From: Tabrizicola piscis
GTDB taxonomy: Bacteria > Pseudomonadota > Alphaproteobacteria > Rhodobacterales > Rhodobacteraceae
Assembly: GCF_003940805.1 (NCBI RefSeq)
Contig: NZ_CP034328.1
Coordinates: forward strand, 1,966,001-2,030,000
Direction of reading: 5' to 3'
Length of the DNA: 64,000 nucleotides
Under the pieces are notes generated by a model. It was not told where the DNA came from and did not search any database. It worked only from the letters and a program-made list of their open reading frames with translations. Shown here piece after piece: positions 14,789 through 23,517 of the stretch. Every line of letters starts with the position of its first letter. The stretch's first letter is position 1. The position numbers were made by a program, and so were the translations under genes.

Positions 14789-15769
14789 TCAAGGGGCTGT
14801 GATCGGGGGCGTCAGGTCGGCAAGCAGTGCGATGAGCGCCGCCTGAAAGTCATCCGGCGCCTCGATCTGCGGAATATGGCCGACCTCTGGCAGAATGGAA
14901 AGCGGCGCGCCGGTCAGGTCGGCCAGCCTTTCGCCCTGCGCCAGCGGCGTGGCGGTGTCCCGGTCGCCCCAGAGGAAGGCCAGCGGCACGGCCAGCGCCT
15001 GCCAGCCCTCGGCCCGGGTGGACAAGGCGCCGGTTGGCGGCACCAGCAGGCTTGGCAGCCAACCGGCAATCGCCGTCGTCGTGCCGGGCCGCCGGGAGGG
15101 TGCCAGCAGCATGTCGATCACTTCGGGTGTCGCGGCCTCTTTCCGATGGAGGAAAAGGCGCAGCAGGGGGCCCATTGCATAGGGATTGGTCACGCTGGCC
15201 GACACGGCCAGTTCGCGCATGAACGAGTTGCCCAGCGGCCAGGGCAAGGTGCCGCCTTCCCGCCCCTCCAGCCCGATCGCGCCGGAAACGACGACCAGCC
15301 CGGCAATGGCGGCAGGGTCAACCATCGCCGCCTCAGCCGCTGGCCCCGCGCCAAAGGAATGCGCGACGACAACCGGCCGCACGTCAAGCGCCGCGATCAG
15401 CGCCAGCATGCGCCCGCCTTGCGTCTGGCGGCTGTAGTCGGCGTCAGGATCGCGGAAGGAATACCCCATCGGCGGCATGTCGAAAGCCACGGTGCGATAG
15501 CCTTCGGCAGCCAGTGCCACTTGCGTAGGGCGCCACATCCGCGACCAGCCGACAGAGCCGTGCACCAGCAGGACCACCGGGCCATCCTCGGGACCAAGCT
15601 CTTCGACATAGATCGGGCCAAGCGCGGTTTCGACGATCCGCCCCTCTTCGGGGATGCTGTCCGGAAGAATGCTGATCTCGCGCAGCATCGCGGTCAGTCT
15701 CAGGCCAAGCAGCCCGATCACCACCACGAAGACAAGGATTGTCAGAAGACCGAACACATAGCGCATCAC
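14789..15769 (-). CDS. Alpha/beta hydrolase, membrane anchored
   Basis: A 326-residue alpha/beta-fold hydrolase. The first ~27 residues are one hydrophobic helix (signal anchor), so the enzyme likely faces the periplasm. The oxyanion region is VHGSVGWSRMW, the nucleophile elbow AHSFG contains the catalytic serine, WGDRDTATP carries the acidic residue, and EVGHIPQIE the histidine. The substrate cannot be inferred. It lies upstream of xthA on the same strand. Its upstream region ends at the strong terminator of the candidate small RNA, so it probably has its own promoter between about 15770 and 15840. Confidence 0.85.
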   Translation of the reverse strand: MMRYVFGLLTILVFVVVIGLLGLRLTAMLREISILPDSIPEEGRIVETALGPIYVEELGPEDGPVVLLVHGSVGWSRMWRPTQVALAAEGYRTVAFDMPPMGYSFRDPDADYSRQTQGGRMLALIAALDVRPVVVAHSFGAGPAAEAAMVDPAAIAGLVVVSGAIGLEGREGGTLPWPLGNSFMRELAVSASVTNPYAMGPLLRLFLHRKEAATPEVIDMLLAPSRRPGTTTAIAGWLPSLLVPPTGALSTRAEGWQALAVPLAFLWGDRDTATPLAQGERLADLTGAPLSILPEVGHIPQIEAPDDFQAALIALLADLTPPITAP

Positions 15770-15841
15770 GCTTGGGTAACAGAGCGGTCTGCATGCGGCA
15801 ACAACTGCCCCCGGAGTTGACCCTTTTGGTCAACCCATTGG

Positions 15842-15870
15842 AAAAAAAAGGCCGGGCAAGAAGCCCGGCC
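15842..15870 (-). terminator. Strong intrinsic terminator
   Basis: Stem GGCCGGGC/GCCCGGCC (8 bp, 15850-15857 and 15863-15870) with a 5-base loop, followed on the minus strand by eight T (15842-15849). It would end transcripts coming from the response regulator gene or from the candidate small RNA promoter, before the alpha/beta hydrolase gene. Confidence 0.9.
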
Positions 15871-15941
15871 AGGTCCAACAGGGAGGATGCCGCGCCATAA
15901 CCCCGACGCGACAAGGGGAACTGGGTGCACAACCTGTGCAT
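15842..15941 (-). ncRNA. Candidate small RNA with anti-Shine-Dalgarno segment
   Basis: On the minus strand TTATTG (15971-15976) and TACCTT (15948-15953) are spaced by 17 bases, a plausible sigma-70-type promoter, giving a start near 15941. The transcript would end at a strong intrinsic terminator at 15842-15870. In between, CATCCTCCCTG (15879-15889) is complementary to GGGAGG ribosome sites. No convincing ORF is present. Rhodobacter is known to carry CCUCCUCCC-motif small RNAs (CcsR group); this is similar in idea, not shown to be related. It could instead be the 3' untranslated region of the response regulator mRNA. Confidence 0.55.
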
Positions 15942-16057
15942 GAAATGAAGGTAGCAAGCAAATCCGGCAACAATAAGCCCCAATGCGCAAGATTTCTGGG
16001 CTGTTGCAAGGCAGCCGCAACACACTGCGGCTACCGCGCAACAGAACCCGGCGCGCT

Positions 16058-16744
16058 TCAGGCGACCAACCGGTAACCCCCGCTTTCCGTGACAAGAATC
16101 CGCGCGTTCGATGGATCGGGCTCGATCTTCTGGCGCAGGCGGTAAATGTGGGTTTCCAGCGTGTGGGTGGTGACCCCCGCGTTATAGCCCCAGACCTCGT
16201 GCAGCAGGACGTCCCGGGCGACCACGCTTTGGCTGGCGCGGTACAGGAACTTCAGGATGTTCGTTTCCTTTTCCGTCAGGCGGATCTTCTTGTCCTTCTC
16301 GTCCACCAGCATCTTTTGCGCCGGCTTGAAGGTATAGGGACCCATCTGGAAAATCGCATCCTCAGACTGTTCATGCGTGCGCAGCTGGGCGCGGATGCGG
16401 GCCAGCAGGACCGGGAACTTGAACGGCTTGGTCACATAGTCATTGGCACCGGCGTCAAGCCCAAGGATCGTGTCGCTGTCGGTGTCGTGCCCAGTCAGCA
16501 TCAGGATCGGGCATTTCACGCCGCCCTTGCGCATCCGGCGGCACAACTCGCGCCCGTCGGTATCCGGCAGGCCCACGTCCAGGATCACGAGGTCAAACAG
16601 CCCGGCCTTGGCCTTTTCCATGCCCTCGGCACCCGTGCGGGCTTCGAACACATCGAAATCTTCAGTCAGAACCAACTGCTCGCTCAACGCCTCGCGCAGG
16701 TCGTCGTCGTCGTCCACCAACAGGATTTTCCGAAGTCCGGCCAT
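16058..16744 (-). CDS. OmpR-family response regulator
   Basis: A 228-residue two-domain regulator. The receiver domain (residues 6-120) has the acidic cluster DDDDD (11-15), phospho-acceptor Asp56 in VILDVGLPD, the Thr/Ser switch in LTGHD, and the TKPF lysine. The DNA-binding winged helix (about 130-226) ends in the typical HIYRLRQKIEPDP...TESGGYRL. No histidine kinase gene is adjacent, so it is an orphan here. ATG at 16744 is chosen because GGAGG lies seven bases upstream; the GTG at 16756 would overlap that site. It is divergent from ribA and is followed by the candidate small RNA and terminator. Confidence 0.9.
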   Translation of the reverse strand: MAGLRKILLVDDDDDLREALSEQLVLTEDFDVFEARTGAEGMEKAKAGLFDLVILDVGLPDTDGRELCRRMRKGGVKCPILMLTGHDTDSDTILGLDAGANDYVTKPFKFPVLLARIRAQLRTHEQSEDAIFQMGPYTFKPAQKMLVDEKDKKIRLTEKETNILKFLYRASQSVVARDVLLHEVWGYNAGVTTHTLETHIYRLRQKIEPDPSNARILVTESGGYRLVA

Positions 16745-16883
16745 GAGTGCCTCCACTGCTTCTGTCTGGTGACATGCGCCCCGATCACGGCCCCTTCAAG
16801 GATTGCAACGAAAACCTCACGCGGTCGTGTCGCACAGCCGGTCAATGTTTCAATTCCGTAACCCCGGGGGTATGAGAGGAGGC

Positions 16884-17972
16884 ATGACACTGACCCTCAC
16901 CACCACCGAACGGCTGACCCGCGCCCGGGGCGATCTGCGCATGGGCGTGCCTGTGGTGCTGTGCATGGCCGGATCTGCCGCAATGGTCGTCGCGGTCGAG
17001 GCGCTGGAGCCTTCGCGCCTTGCCGACCTGCGGGGCTTTGGCACGCCCGTTCTGGCCATCACGGCACGGCGGGCGGAAACGCTGAAGGCGCGCGCCTATG
17101 ACGGGGATCTTGCCCGCATTGTCCTGCCCGCCGATGCCGGCTTGCCGTGGCTGCGGTCTGTTGCCGACCCGGCGGATGATCTGCGCGCCCCGATGAAGGG
17201 GCCGCTGCAATCCCTGCGGGACGGGCCTGCCGACCTGCACCGCGCCGCCCTTGCGCTGGCGAAGTCGGCGCATCTGCTGCCGGCCGTGCTGGTCGTGCCG
17301 GTGGTCCATCCGTTGCAACTGGCGCAGGACAGCGGCCTGACCCTGCTGGCGCTGGACGACATCACCCCCGTCCTTGCCGCCCTGTCGCCCATGGCCGAGG
17401 TGGTGTCTGCCCGGGTGCCGCTGGTCGCCTCCAGCGCCGGGCGCGTCCACATCTTCCGCCCGGATGACGGTGGCGAAGAGCATTACGCCATTGAGATCGG
17501 CAAGCCGGACCGCGCGGCACCGGTGCTGGCCCGGCTGCATTCGGCCTGCTTTACCGGCGACGTGCTGGGAAGCCTGAAATGCGACTGCGGCCCACAGCTT
17601 CGCGCGGCACTGGCGCAGATGGGTGAGGAAGGGGCGGGGGTGCTCCTCTACCTCAACCAGGAAGGTCGGGGGATCGGGCTGGCCAACAAGATGCGCGCCT
17701 ATTCCTTGCAGGATCAGGGCTTTGACACGGTCGAGGCGAACCACCGGCTTGGCTTTGAAGATGACGAGCGTGATTTCCGGCTGGGGGCCGAGATCCTGCG
17801 CAAGATGGGGTTCTCCGCCGTACGGCTGATGACGAACAACCCGAAGAAACTGGCGATGATGGAAGGCTGCGGCCTGCATGTGACCGAACGTGTGCCGCTG
17901 AAGGTAGGGATGACCGCCGAAAACAGCGCCTATCTGGCCACCAAGGCCGCGAAATCGGGGCATCTTCTGTGA
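16884..17972 (+). CDS. ribA: GTP cyclohydrolase II with N-terminal extension
   Basis: A 362-residue protein whose C-terminal ~185 residues are RibA, which opens the imidazole ring of GTP in the first step of riboflavin synthesis. The zinc ligands are Cys222, Cys233 and Cys235 in CFTGDVLGSLKCDCG; NQEGRGIGLANKMRAY and TNNPKK are catalytic and substrate loops. The N-terminal ~175 residues (starting RARGDLRMGVPVVL) lack the DHBP synthase acidic motif and may be a degenerate remnant of that partner domain. The start is uncertain: AGGAGG (16877-16882) is only one base from ATG 16884, while ATG 16872 has only a G-run before it. The stop overlaps the next gene by four bases. Confidence 0.88.
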   Translation: MTLTLTTTERLTRARGDLRMGVPVVLCMAGSAAMVVAVEALEPSRLADLRGFGTPVLAITARRAETLKARAYDGDLARIVLPADAGLPWLRSVADPADDLRAPMKGPLQSLRDGPADLHRAALALAKSAHLLPAVLVVPVVHPLQLAQDSGLTLLALDDITPVLAALSPMAEVVSARVPLVASSAGRVHIFRPDDGGEEHYAIEIGKPDRAAPVLARLHSACFTGDVLGSLKCDCGPQLRAALAQMGEEGAGVLLYLNQEGRGIGLANKMRAYSLQDQGFDTVEANHRLGFEDDERDFRLGAEILRKMGFSAVRLMTNNPKKLAMMEGCGLHVTERVPLKVGMTAENSAYLATKAAKSGHLL

Positions 17973-18472
17973 AGCGGGAAGATCTGGTCGTCACTCCGAT
18001 GGGCGTGCGCTTCATGGGCCGCCGCTTTGCCTGCACGCTGGGGCGCGGCGGGGTTGTTCCCGCCGCACGCAAGCGCGAAGGCGACGGGGCCACGCCCGCC
18101 GGGGTGCACCGGCTGGTTGGCATGCTGTACCGCCCGGACCGGATGGCCCGCCCGGCGGATTGGGCGCTGCCGATCGGGCCGTCTGACCTGTGGTCTGACG
18201 ATCCGCGGGATGAAGACTACAACCTGATGGTCCGCGCGCCGCACGGGTTCAGCCATGAACGCCTGCGCCGGGCCGACCCGATGTATGACCTGATCCTGAT
18301 CACCGACTGGAACTGGCCGCATGCCGACCCGGGCCGGGGTTCGGCCATCTTCATCCACCAATGGCGTCGCCCAGGCGCGCCCACGGCAGGCTGCGTTGCC
18401 CTGTCCCGCCGCGCCCTGCACTGGATCGCCCCGCGCATCACCCTCCAGACGCGGCTAGTGATCCGGCTCTGA
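17969..18472 (+). CDS. YkuD-type L,D-transpeptidase family protein
   Basis: A 167-residue protein with the YkuD catalytic region: IHQWRRPGAPTAGCVALS, where His and Cys match the HxnSxGC-type active site. Such enzymes form 3-3 peptidoglycan cross-links or attach proteins to peptidoglycan. There is no signal peptide, which is common in this short subfamily, so export is unclear; a role in muropeptide handling is possible. It starts with GTG overlapping the ribA stop (GTGA), so it is coupled to ribA despite the different roles. It ends 90 bases before the amylosucrase gene. Confidence 0.85.
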   Translation: MKREDLVVTPMGVRFMGRRFACTLGRGGVVPAARKREGDGATPAGVHRLVGMLYRPDRMARPADWALPIGPSDLWSDDPRDEDYNLMVRAPHGFSHERLRRADPMYDLILITDWNWPHADPGRGSAIFIHQWRRPGAPTAGCVALSRRALHWIAPRITLQTRLVIRL

Positions 18473-18562
18473 CCATCCGCCCCTTCCCCCTTCTGGCACA
18501 CTGGCAGACCCCTTTCCAAACCGCTTTGGACCACCTAATCTGTCCAAAAGGGGAGGACAGCC

Positions 18563-20449
18563 ATGGCCAGAACGCCGTCCAGCGCGGATGACGACATCTT
18601 CGATCTGCGGCTGGCCCGGTCCGCGCCTGACCTCTTCCCGATGCTTGAGGGCCTTTATGGCGCCCGCCCCGACTATCCCGCCTTCCGCGAAAGGCTGGTC
18701 AAGGCCCTGCGCAAGGGCTGGGCGGATCGGCCTGACGACCTCAAGCGCCTTGATCTGCAGCGCGACCTTGAACCCGACTGGTTCCAGCGTCCGGGCATGG
18801 CGGGCTATGTTTTCTACATCGACCGCTTCAACGGCACGCTGCAAGGCATTCTCGACAAGCTGGATTACCTTGAGGACCTTGGCATCACCTATGTCCATCT
18901 GATGCCCTGCCTGAAGCCCCGCCCCGGCGACAGCGACGGCGGCTATTCGGTGATGGACTACCGCCAGATCAACCCCGCCTTCGGCACGATGGCCGACTTC
19001 GAAGCCGTCAGCCGCGCATTACGCGAACGCGGCATTTCCCTGTGCGTCGATCTGGTGCTGAACCACACCGCGAAAGAGCACGCCTGGGCGAAGAAGGCCG
19101 CGAAGGGCGACGCCGCCTATCAGGACTACTACCTGATGTTCGACTCGCCCGATCTGCCCAACCAGTACGAACAGACGTTGGTCGAGGTTTTCCCCGACAA
19201 CGCGCCGGGAAATTTCACCCATTATCCGGACTTCGGCAAATGGGTCTGGACCACCTTCAACGAACACCAGTGGGACCTGAACTGGGCCAACCCTCAGGTG
19301 TTTCTGGAAATCGTCGAGGTGATGCTGTTCCTTGCCAACAAGGGCGTCGATGTGCTGCGGCTGGACGCCGTCGCCTTCATGTGGAAGCGGATGGGCACCC
19401 GCTGCCAGTCAGAGCCCGAGGTTCATATGCTGCTGCAAGCCCTGCGCGCCTGCAGCCGGATTGCCAGCGCCGCCGTTCTGCACCTGGCCGAGGCGATCGT
19501 CGCCCCCGCCGAAATGCTGCCCTACCTTGGTCGCGGGCGGCATGACGGGAAGGTTGCGAACCTTGCCTACCACAACAGCCTGATGGTGCAGTTCTGGTCA
19601 GCCCTTGCCACCCGCGACACGCGTCTAATGACACATGTGCTGGCGACGCATTTCCCCGACAGGCTGACCAATGCCACCTATGCCACCTACATCCGCTGCC
19701 ATGACGATATCGGCTGGGCGATCACGGATGAGGATGCCGCCGCCGTCGGTGCCTCGGGCCACGGCCATCGCAACTTCCTGTCGGATTTCTTCGAAGGCAG
19801 CTTTCCCGGCTCCTTCGCCAAGGGTGCGCTCTTCCAGTTCAACGAGGCGACAGGCGACAAGCGCATCTCGGGCAGCTTCGCCTCGCTTGCCGGGCTTGAA
19901 CTGGCCGAGGCGGCCGGGGACGTCGCAGGGGTGGAAATGGCCGTGCAACGCATCCTGCTGGGCCATGCCCTGATCGCGGCCTGGGGCGGCATCCCGCTGA
20001 TTTACATGGGGGATGAGCTGGCACTGCCCAACGACCATGGCTATCTGGCCAACCCGGACCATGCCCATGACAGCCGCTGGATCCACCGTCCGCAGATGGA
20101 GTGGGCACGGGCCGAGGGGCGCCATTCCGGCGACACCCCCGCTGCCCGGGTCTTCTGGGCGACCAAGCAGATCCTTGCCCGCCGCGCCGCCACGCCTGCG
20201 CTGCATGCGGCGGTGCCGATCCGGGTCGTTGCTGCAGGCAACGATGCCGTGCTGGCCTTCCAGCGGCTTGCGCCGACCGGAACGCTGCTGGGCCTGTTCA
20301 ACTTCACCGAACGCTGGCAGCACATCAGCGAAGCATCGGCCCGCGCACTTGGGGTCACGGCCATGCATGACATGCTGTCGGATCAGCGCGTGGAAACCCA
20401 TGCCGGCCAGATCGTCCTGCCGCCCTATGCCCGCGTCTGGCTGACCTGA
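18563..20449 (+). CDS. Amylosucrase-like GH13 enzyme
   Basis: A 628-residue glycoside hydrolase family 13 protein most like subfamily 4 (amylosucrase: sucrose to alpha-1,4-glucan plus fructose). Order: an N-terminal helical region, a TIM barrel starting around GYVFYIDRFNGTL, and a C-terminal beta domain. Catalytic residues: nucleophile Asp268 in RLDAVAFMW, acid/base Glu310 in LAEAIV, and Asp381 in RCHDDIGW. The DVLNHTAKEHAW-like segment (VDLVLNHTAKEHAWA) is the conserved region I. No signal peptide. GGGGAGGA lies six bases before the ATG. A related sucrose hydrolase is possible. No other sugar genes are next to it; it ends directly at a three-hairpin repeat. Confidence 0.85.
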   Translation: MARTPSSADDDIFDLRLARSAPDLFPMLEGLYGARPDYPAFRERLVKALRKGWADRPDDLKRLDLQRDLEPDWFQRPGMAGYVFYIDRFNGTLQGILDKLDYLEDLGITYVHLMPCLKPRPGDSDGGYSVMDYRQINPAFGTMADFEAVSRALRERGISLCVDLVLNHTAKEHAWAKKAAKGDAAYQDYYLMFDSPDLPNQYEQTLVEVFPDNAPGNFTHYPDFGKWVWTTFNEHQWDLNWANPQVFLEIVEVMLFLANKGVDVLRLDAVAFMWKRMGTRCQSEPEVHMLLQALRACSRIASAAVLHLAEAIVAPAEMLPYLGRGRHDGKVANLAYHNSLMVQFWSALATRDTRLMTHVLATHFPDRLTNATYATYIRCHDDIGWAITDEDAAAVGASGHGHRNFLSDFFEGSFPGSFAKGALFQFNEATGDKRISGSFASLAGLELAEAAGDVAGVEMAVQRILLGHALIAAWGGIPLIYMGDELALPNDHGYLANPDHAHDSRWIHRPQMEWARAEGRHSGDTPAARVFWATKQILARRAATPALHAAVPIRVVAAGNDAVLAFQRLAPTGTLLGLFNFTERWQHISEASARALGVTAMHDMLSDQRVETHAGQIVLPPYARVWLT

Positions 20450-20451
20450 CG

Positions 20452-20518
20452 CCGATTTCTTCAAAGAAATCGGACCGGAGCCTTCGAAGGCTCCGGTGCG
20501 GAGTTTTCAAAAACTCCG
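20452..20518. repeat. Three-hairpin A-B-C palindrome, copy 3
   Basis: Module A at 20452-20473 (arms CCGATTTC/GAAATCGG), module B at 20475-20496 (arms CCGGAGCCTT/AAGGCTCCGG), and module C CGGAGTTTTCAAAAACTCCG at 20499-20518. It begins two bases after the amylosucrase stop codon, consistent with a 3' end structure. No T-run follows, so it is not a classical intrinsic terminator. Confidence 0.9.
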
Positions 20519-20600
20519 CCTTCCCCGTCCGGAAATGCTGACTGGACGCCTCATGCGCGCCGCGCCATTCTGCGCCTTGGGACAATGAAAAGGGTGCCGC

Positions 20601-22079
20601 ATGGCGCTGACAAGACGGGCGGCGCTGTTTGGGGCCGGGGCAGCGGTGGGCGTGGCTGGCAGCCGTTGGATGGGGGCGGCGAACCCCTCGCTCGACGGGG
20701 TGGCGATTGTCGCCCCTGCAGGCGGTGAGACCACGTTGAACGACGCCTCGCTGCTGTCGGAAACACCGATCTTCAAGCACATCATCATCAAGGACCCGCC
20801 GGGCGATGCCCTGATTGCCACGCTCCGGGCCGAACTGCGCGCCGCCGAGGCGGAGGATCGCCCCGTCAGCATCGGCGCGGCACGCCATTCGATGGGGGGT
20901 CAGGCCATTCCCCGCGACGGCCACGCAATCACCTTCGACACGCCCTCGATCCTGGTTGAGGGGGAGACTTACCGCGTGCAGGCCGGCACCCGCTGGCATC
21001 AGGTGATCACCGCGCTCGACCCGCTTGGGCTGTCGCCCAAGGTCATGCAATCCAACGCCGATTTCGGTGTTGCCTCCACCTTCTCTGTCGGCGCGCATGG
21101 CTGGCCGATGCCGTATGGCCCCATGGGATCAACCGTGCGCTCCGTCCAGATGCTGCTGGCCGACGGCACCCTTGTCACCGCCTCGCGCAGCGAAAACGCC
21201 GACCTTTTCGCCGCCGCGATGGGCGGCTACGGCCTGATCGGCCTGATCACGGAACTGGAGGTTGAGGCAGTCCCGAACCAGCTACTGGAACCCACCTTCC
21301 AGACCATGCCCACCGCCGATTTCGCCGCCGCCTTCACCGCCATCGCCGACGGCTCCACCCCCATGGCGTACGGCCGCCTGAACATCGACCGCGAGGGGTT
21401 CTTTGACGACGCCATGCTGGTGACCTACCGCCCGGTCGCTGGTGACATCCCCCCGGCCAGCGGGTCTGGCTTCCTGTCCAAAGCCTCACGCGCGATCTTC
21501 CGGGCGCAGCCGGGCAATGAATGGATCAAGCGCCGCCGCTGGGGGATTGAAACCGGCATCGGCGCGATGCTGGCGGGCGCTTCCAGCCGGTCCAGTTTGA
21601 TGAACGAACCGGTCATCACCCTGGATGACCGCGACCCGACCCGCACTGACATCCTGCACGAATACTTCGTCGCCCCCGACCGCTTTGCCGACTTCGCCGC
21701 CGCCGCCAAGGCGATCATCCCCGGCAGCTATCAAGAGCTTCTCAATATCACCCTGCGCTATGTCGCCCAAGACCCGACCGCGCTGCTCAGCTACGCGCCA
21801 GACGGTCCGCGCATCGCCTCGGTCCTGCTGTTCAGCCAAGAGATGACCGCGCGGGCCGAGGCTGACATGACCCGGATGACGCAAGAGCTGATCGAGGCCG
21901 TTCTGGCCATCGGCGGCAGTTATTACCTGCCCTACCGGCTGCATGCGACACCGGACCAGTTTCGCCGCTGCTATGGCCGGTCGCTGGATTTCCTGAAGGT
22001 GAAGCTGCAGGTCGACCCGAAGCTTCGCCTGAGAAACGCCCTTTGGGACACCTATCTGGATAAGGGATTCGTCTATTGA
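20601..22079 (+). CDS. Tat-exported FAD-linked oxidoreductase
   Basis: A 492-residue FAD-binding (PCMH-fold) oxidoreductase. The N-terminus MALTRRAALFGAGAAVGVAG is a twin-arginine signal, so it probably acts in the periplasm. The FAD domain covers about residues 60-240 (RPVSIGAARHSMGGQ; the His in ARHSMGG may be the covalent flavin site as in sugar lactone oxidases; SVGAHGWPMPYGP). The C-terminal substrate domain ends in DPKLRLRN, typical of aldonolactone/alditol oxidase relatives. The substrate is unknown. It is first of four genes joined by 4-11 base overlaps, suggesting that its partners are the membrane proteins that follow. Confidence 0.8.
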   Translation: MALTRRAALFGAGAAVGVAGSRWMGAANPSLDGVAIVAPAGGETTLNDASLLSETPIFKHIIIKDPPGDALIATLRAELRAAEAEDRPVSIGAARHSMGGQAIPRDGHAITFDTPSILVEGETYRVQAGTRWHQVITALDPLGLSPKVMQSNADFGVASTFSVGAHGWPMPYGPMGSTVRSVQMLLADGTLVTASRSENADLFAAAMGGYGLIGLITELEVEAVPNQLLEPTFQTMPTADFAAAFTAIADGSTPMAYGRLNIDREGFFDDAMLVTYRPVAGDIPPASGSGFLSKASRAIFRAQPGNEWIKRRRWGIETGIGAMLAGASSRSSLMNEPVITLDDRDPTRTDILHEYFVAPDRFADFAAAAKAIIPGSYQELLNITLRYVAQDPTALLSYAPDGPRIASVLLFSQEMTARAEADMTRMTQELIEAVLAIGGSYYLPYRLHATPDQFRRCYGRSLDFLKVKLQVDPKLRLRNALWDTYLDKGFVY

Positions 22080-22474
22080 CCCTGCACCGCAAAACCGCCT
22101 TCGCCTATGCCGTCATCCTGGCGCTGGTCGCCTCGCTGAACTATCTGCCGATCCCCGGGATCGTCGATGCCGAAGGCCGCACCTTCGGAATCTTCGCGCT
22201 GGATATCTATGACGACGCGCTGCACATTGCCTCGGCTCTCTGGGCTTTGGTGGCAGGGGTCCTGTCAACCAGGGCGTCGCGGATGTTCCTGATCCTGTTC
22301 GGCGCGCTTTACTTCCTTGACGGGCTTCTGGGCACCTATGCGGGGTCCGGCTTTCTTGACCTTGGCATCTTCACTTGGGGGGTCCTCGACATCTCCTACA
22401 CGCTGAAATTCCTGTCTTCCGTGCCCCACCTGCTGCTGGGCGGCTTCGCGCTTTACATCGGGTTCAAGCGGTGA
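22076..22474 (+). CDS. Four-helix membrane protein
   Basis: A 132-residue protein with about four hydrophobic helices and almost no soluble part; a short loop carries FALDIYDDALHIASALWA. It resembles the DUF4383/DoxX-like group of small membrane proteins, but I cannot name it. It begins with TTG at 22076, overlapping the oxidoreductase's TGA (TTGA), and ends overlapping the next gene's GTG (GTGA). This strict coupling suggests that it works with both, perhaps as a membrane partner for electrons. Confidence 0.7.
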   Translation: MTLHRKTAFAYAVILALVASLNYLPIPGIVDAEGRTFGIFALDIYDDALHIASALWALVAGVLSTRASRMFLILFGALYFLDGLLGTYAGSGFLDLGIFTWGVLDISYTLKFLSSVPHLLLGGFALYIGFKR

Positions 22475-23517
22475 GGGTCCTTCTGCGCTGGACCGGTCGC
22501 CTTGTCCTGCTGGTCGTGGTGCTTGTCCTTGGCCTGCTGTCCCCCGTCGCCTATGTCGAAACGATGTGCCGCCCGGCCGGCGTGGCTGTGGCCCATACCC
22601 CCCTTGTCGGGCCTGACTGGCAGCGCCCGGAAGGTCGCACGCTGCTGACCTACCCGGAATGGCATATCGTCCATGCCTATGCCGACTACGGCGAAGTCAT
22701 CCGCACCGCCGACCCGCATGACTATGGCTTCCTCTCCGCCATCGCGGGCTTCTGGTCATCGACCTGCGCCTTGTCGCAGGCCTCGGGTCCCCACGGCGGT
22801 TTCCCTTGGGAAACCAAGCAGATGGTCTACACCATCGGTGTCAGCTTCACCGCCGAGCTTTTGGCCAAGGCCGCATATGAGGAAACCATCGGCCGCATCT
22901 TCACCCTGATCCGGGGCGACACCCGCGCGCCTTTGGATGATCTGTCCGCCCGGCAGGCCGCTGACTATGCGGTCTTCCTGCAGCAAACCCCGTGGTACAA
23001 ATGGGACTTCCCGCGCGATGCCGCCGAACTTGACACGCAAGCCACCGACAGCCTGCGCGACAGAGAGCGACGCTTTGCCCTTGGCGCGGAATACTGGGCC
23101 AAGGCAGCCTATGCGCAAGTGATTGCCGCCGCCGTGGCTGCGGTGGGGGAAGACCAGCTGCGGCTGCGGGCGGTGGTAAGCGATCTGCCGGAAACGACGC
23201 TCGCCGCCCTTCCCGATGTTCAGGTGATCGAAACCCTGCCGGAGGGCATTGTCATCGAAGCCCCCCGCTACCGCGCCTTTACCAAACTGGCGGCAACCAT
23301 CGCCGCTGCGGGTGGCCGGTTCACCGAAATCGCCGGGAATGACGATATCCTGTTCACCATCATCACCGATCAGCTCACAGCCGATGCCGCGATCCATTCC
23401 TTCCCCCGGCAGGGCAACCCGGGGTTCCGGCATCTAGTGCTGGTCCCGGTCAGCGACCTTGCCGCAACCCTGAACGCCCTGCCGCAAGGCGCGCTGGAAC
23501 ATATCCATGATTATTGA
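22471..23517 (+). CDS. Membrane-anchored protein of unknown function
   Basis: A 348-residue protein with one N-terminal membrane helix (about residues 6-28) and a large, probably periplasmic domain. The first part has conserved-looking RTLLTYPEWHIVHAYADY and many aromatic residues; the C-terminal ~130 residues (RLRAVVSDLPETTLAALPDV onward) look like a small alpha/beta domain. I do not recognise the family. GTG at 22471 overlaps the previous stop; the earlier start of the open frame has no support. It overlaps the following gene by 11 bases. Confidence 0.68.
   Translation: MRVLLRWTGRLVLLVVVLVLGLLSPVAYVETMCRPAGVAVAHTPLVGPDWQRPEGRTLLTYPEWHIVHAYADYGEVIRTADPHDYGFLSAIAGFWSSTCALSQASGPHGGFPWETKQMVYTIGVSFTAELLAKAAYEETIGRIFTLIRGDTRAPLDDLSARQAADYAVFLQQTPWYKWDFPRDAAELDTQATDSLRDRERRFALGAEYWAKAAYAQVIAAAVAAVGEDQLRLRAVVSDLPETTLAALPDVQVIETLPEGIVIEAPRYRAFTKLAATIAAAGGRFTEIAGNDDILFTIITDQLTADAAIHSFPRQGNPGFRHLVLVPVSDLAATLNALPQGALEHIHDY

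Noticed and set aside
15889..15945. 18-codon plus-strand mini-ORF beginning after GGGAGG
   Set aside because: The GGGAGG is the complement of the candidate small RNA's C-rich segment; the ORF is too short, ends without pattern, and has no promoter I can see.
16842..17963. 373-residue minus-strand open frame
   Set aside because: Antisense to ribA; rich in Gln, His and Arg with no recognisable domain.
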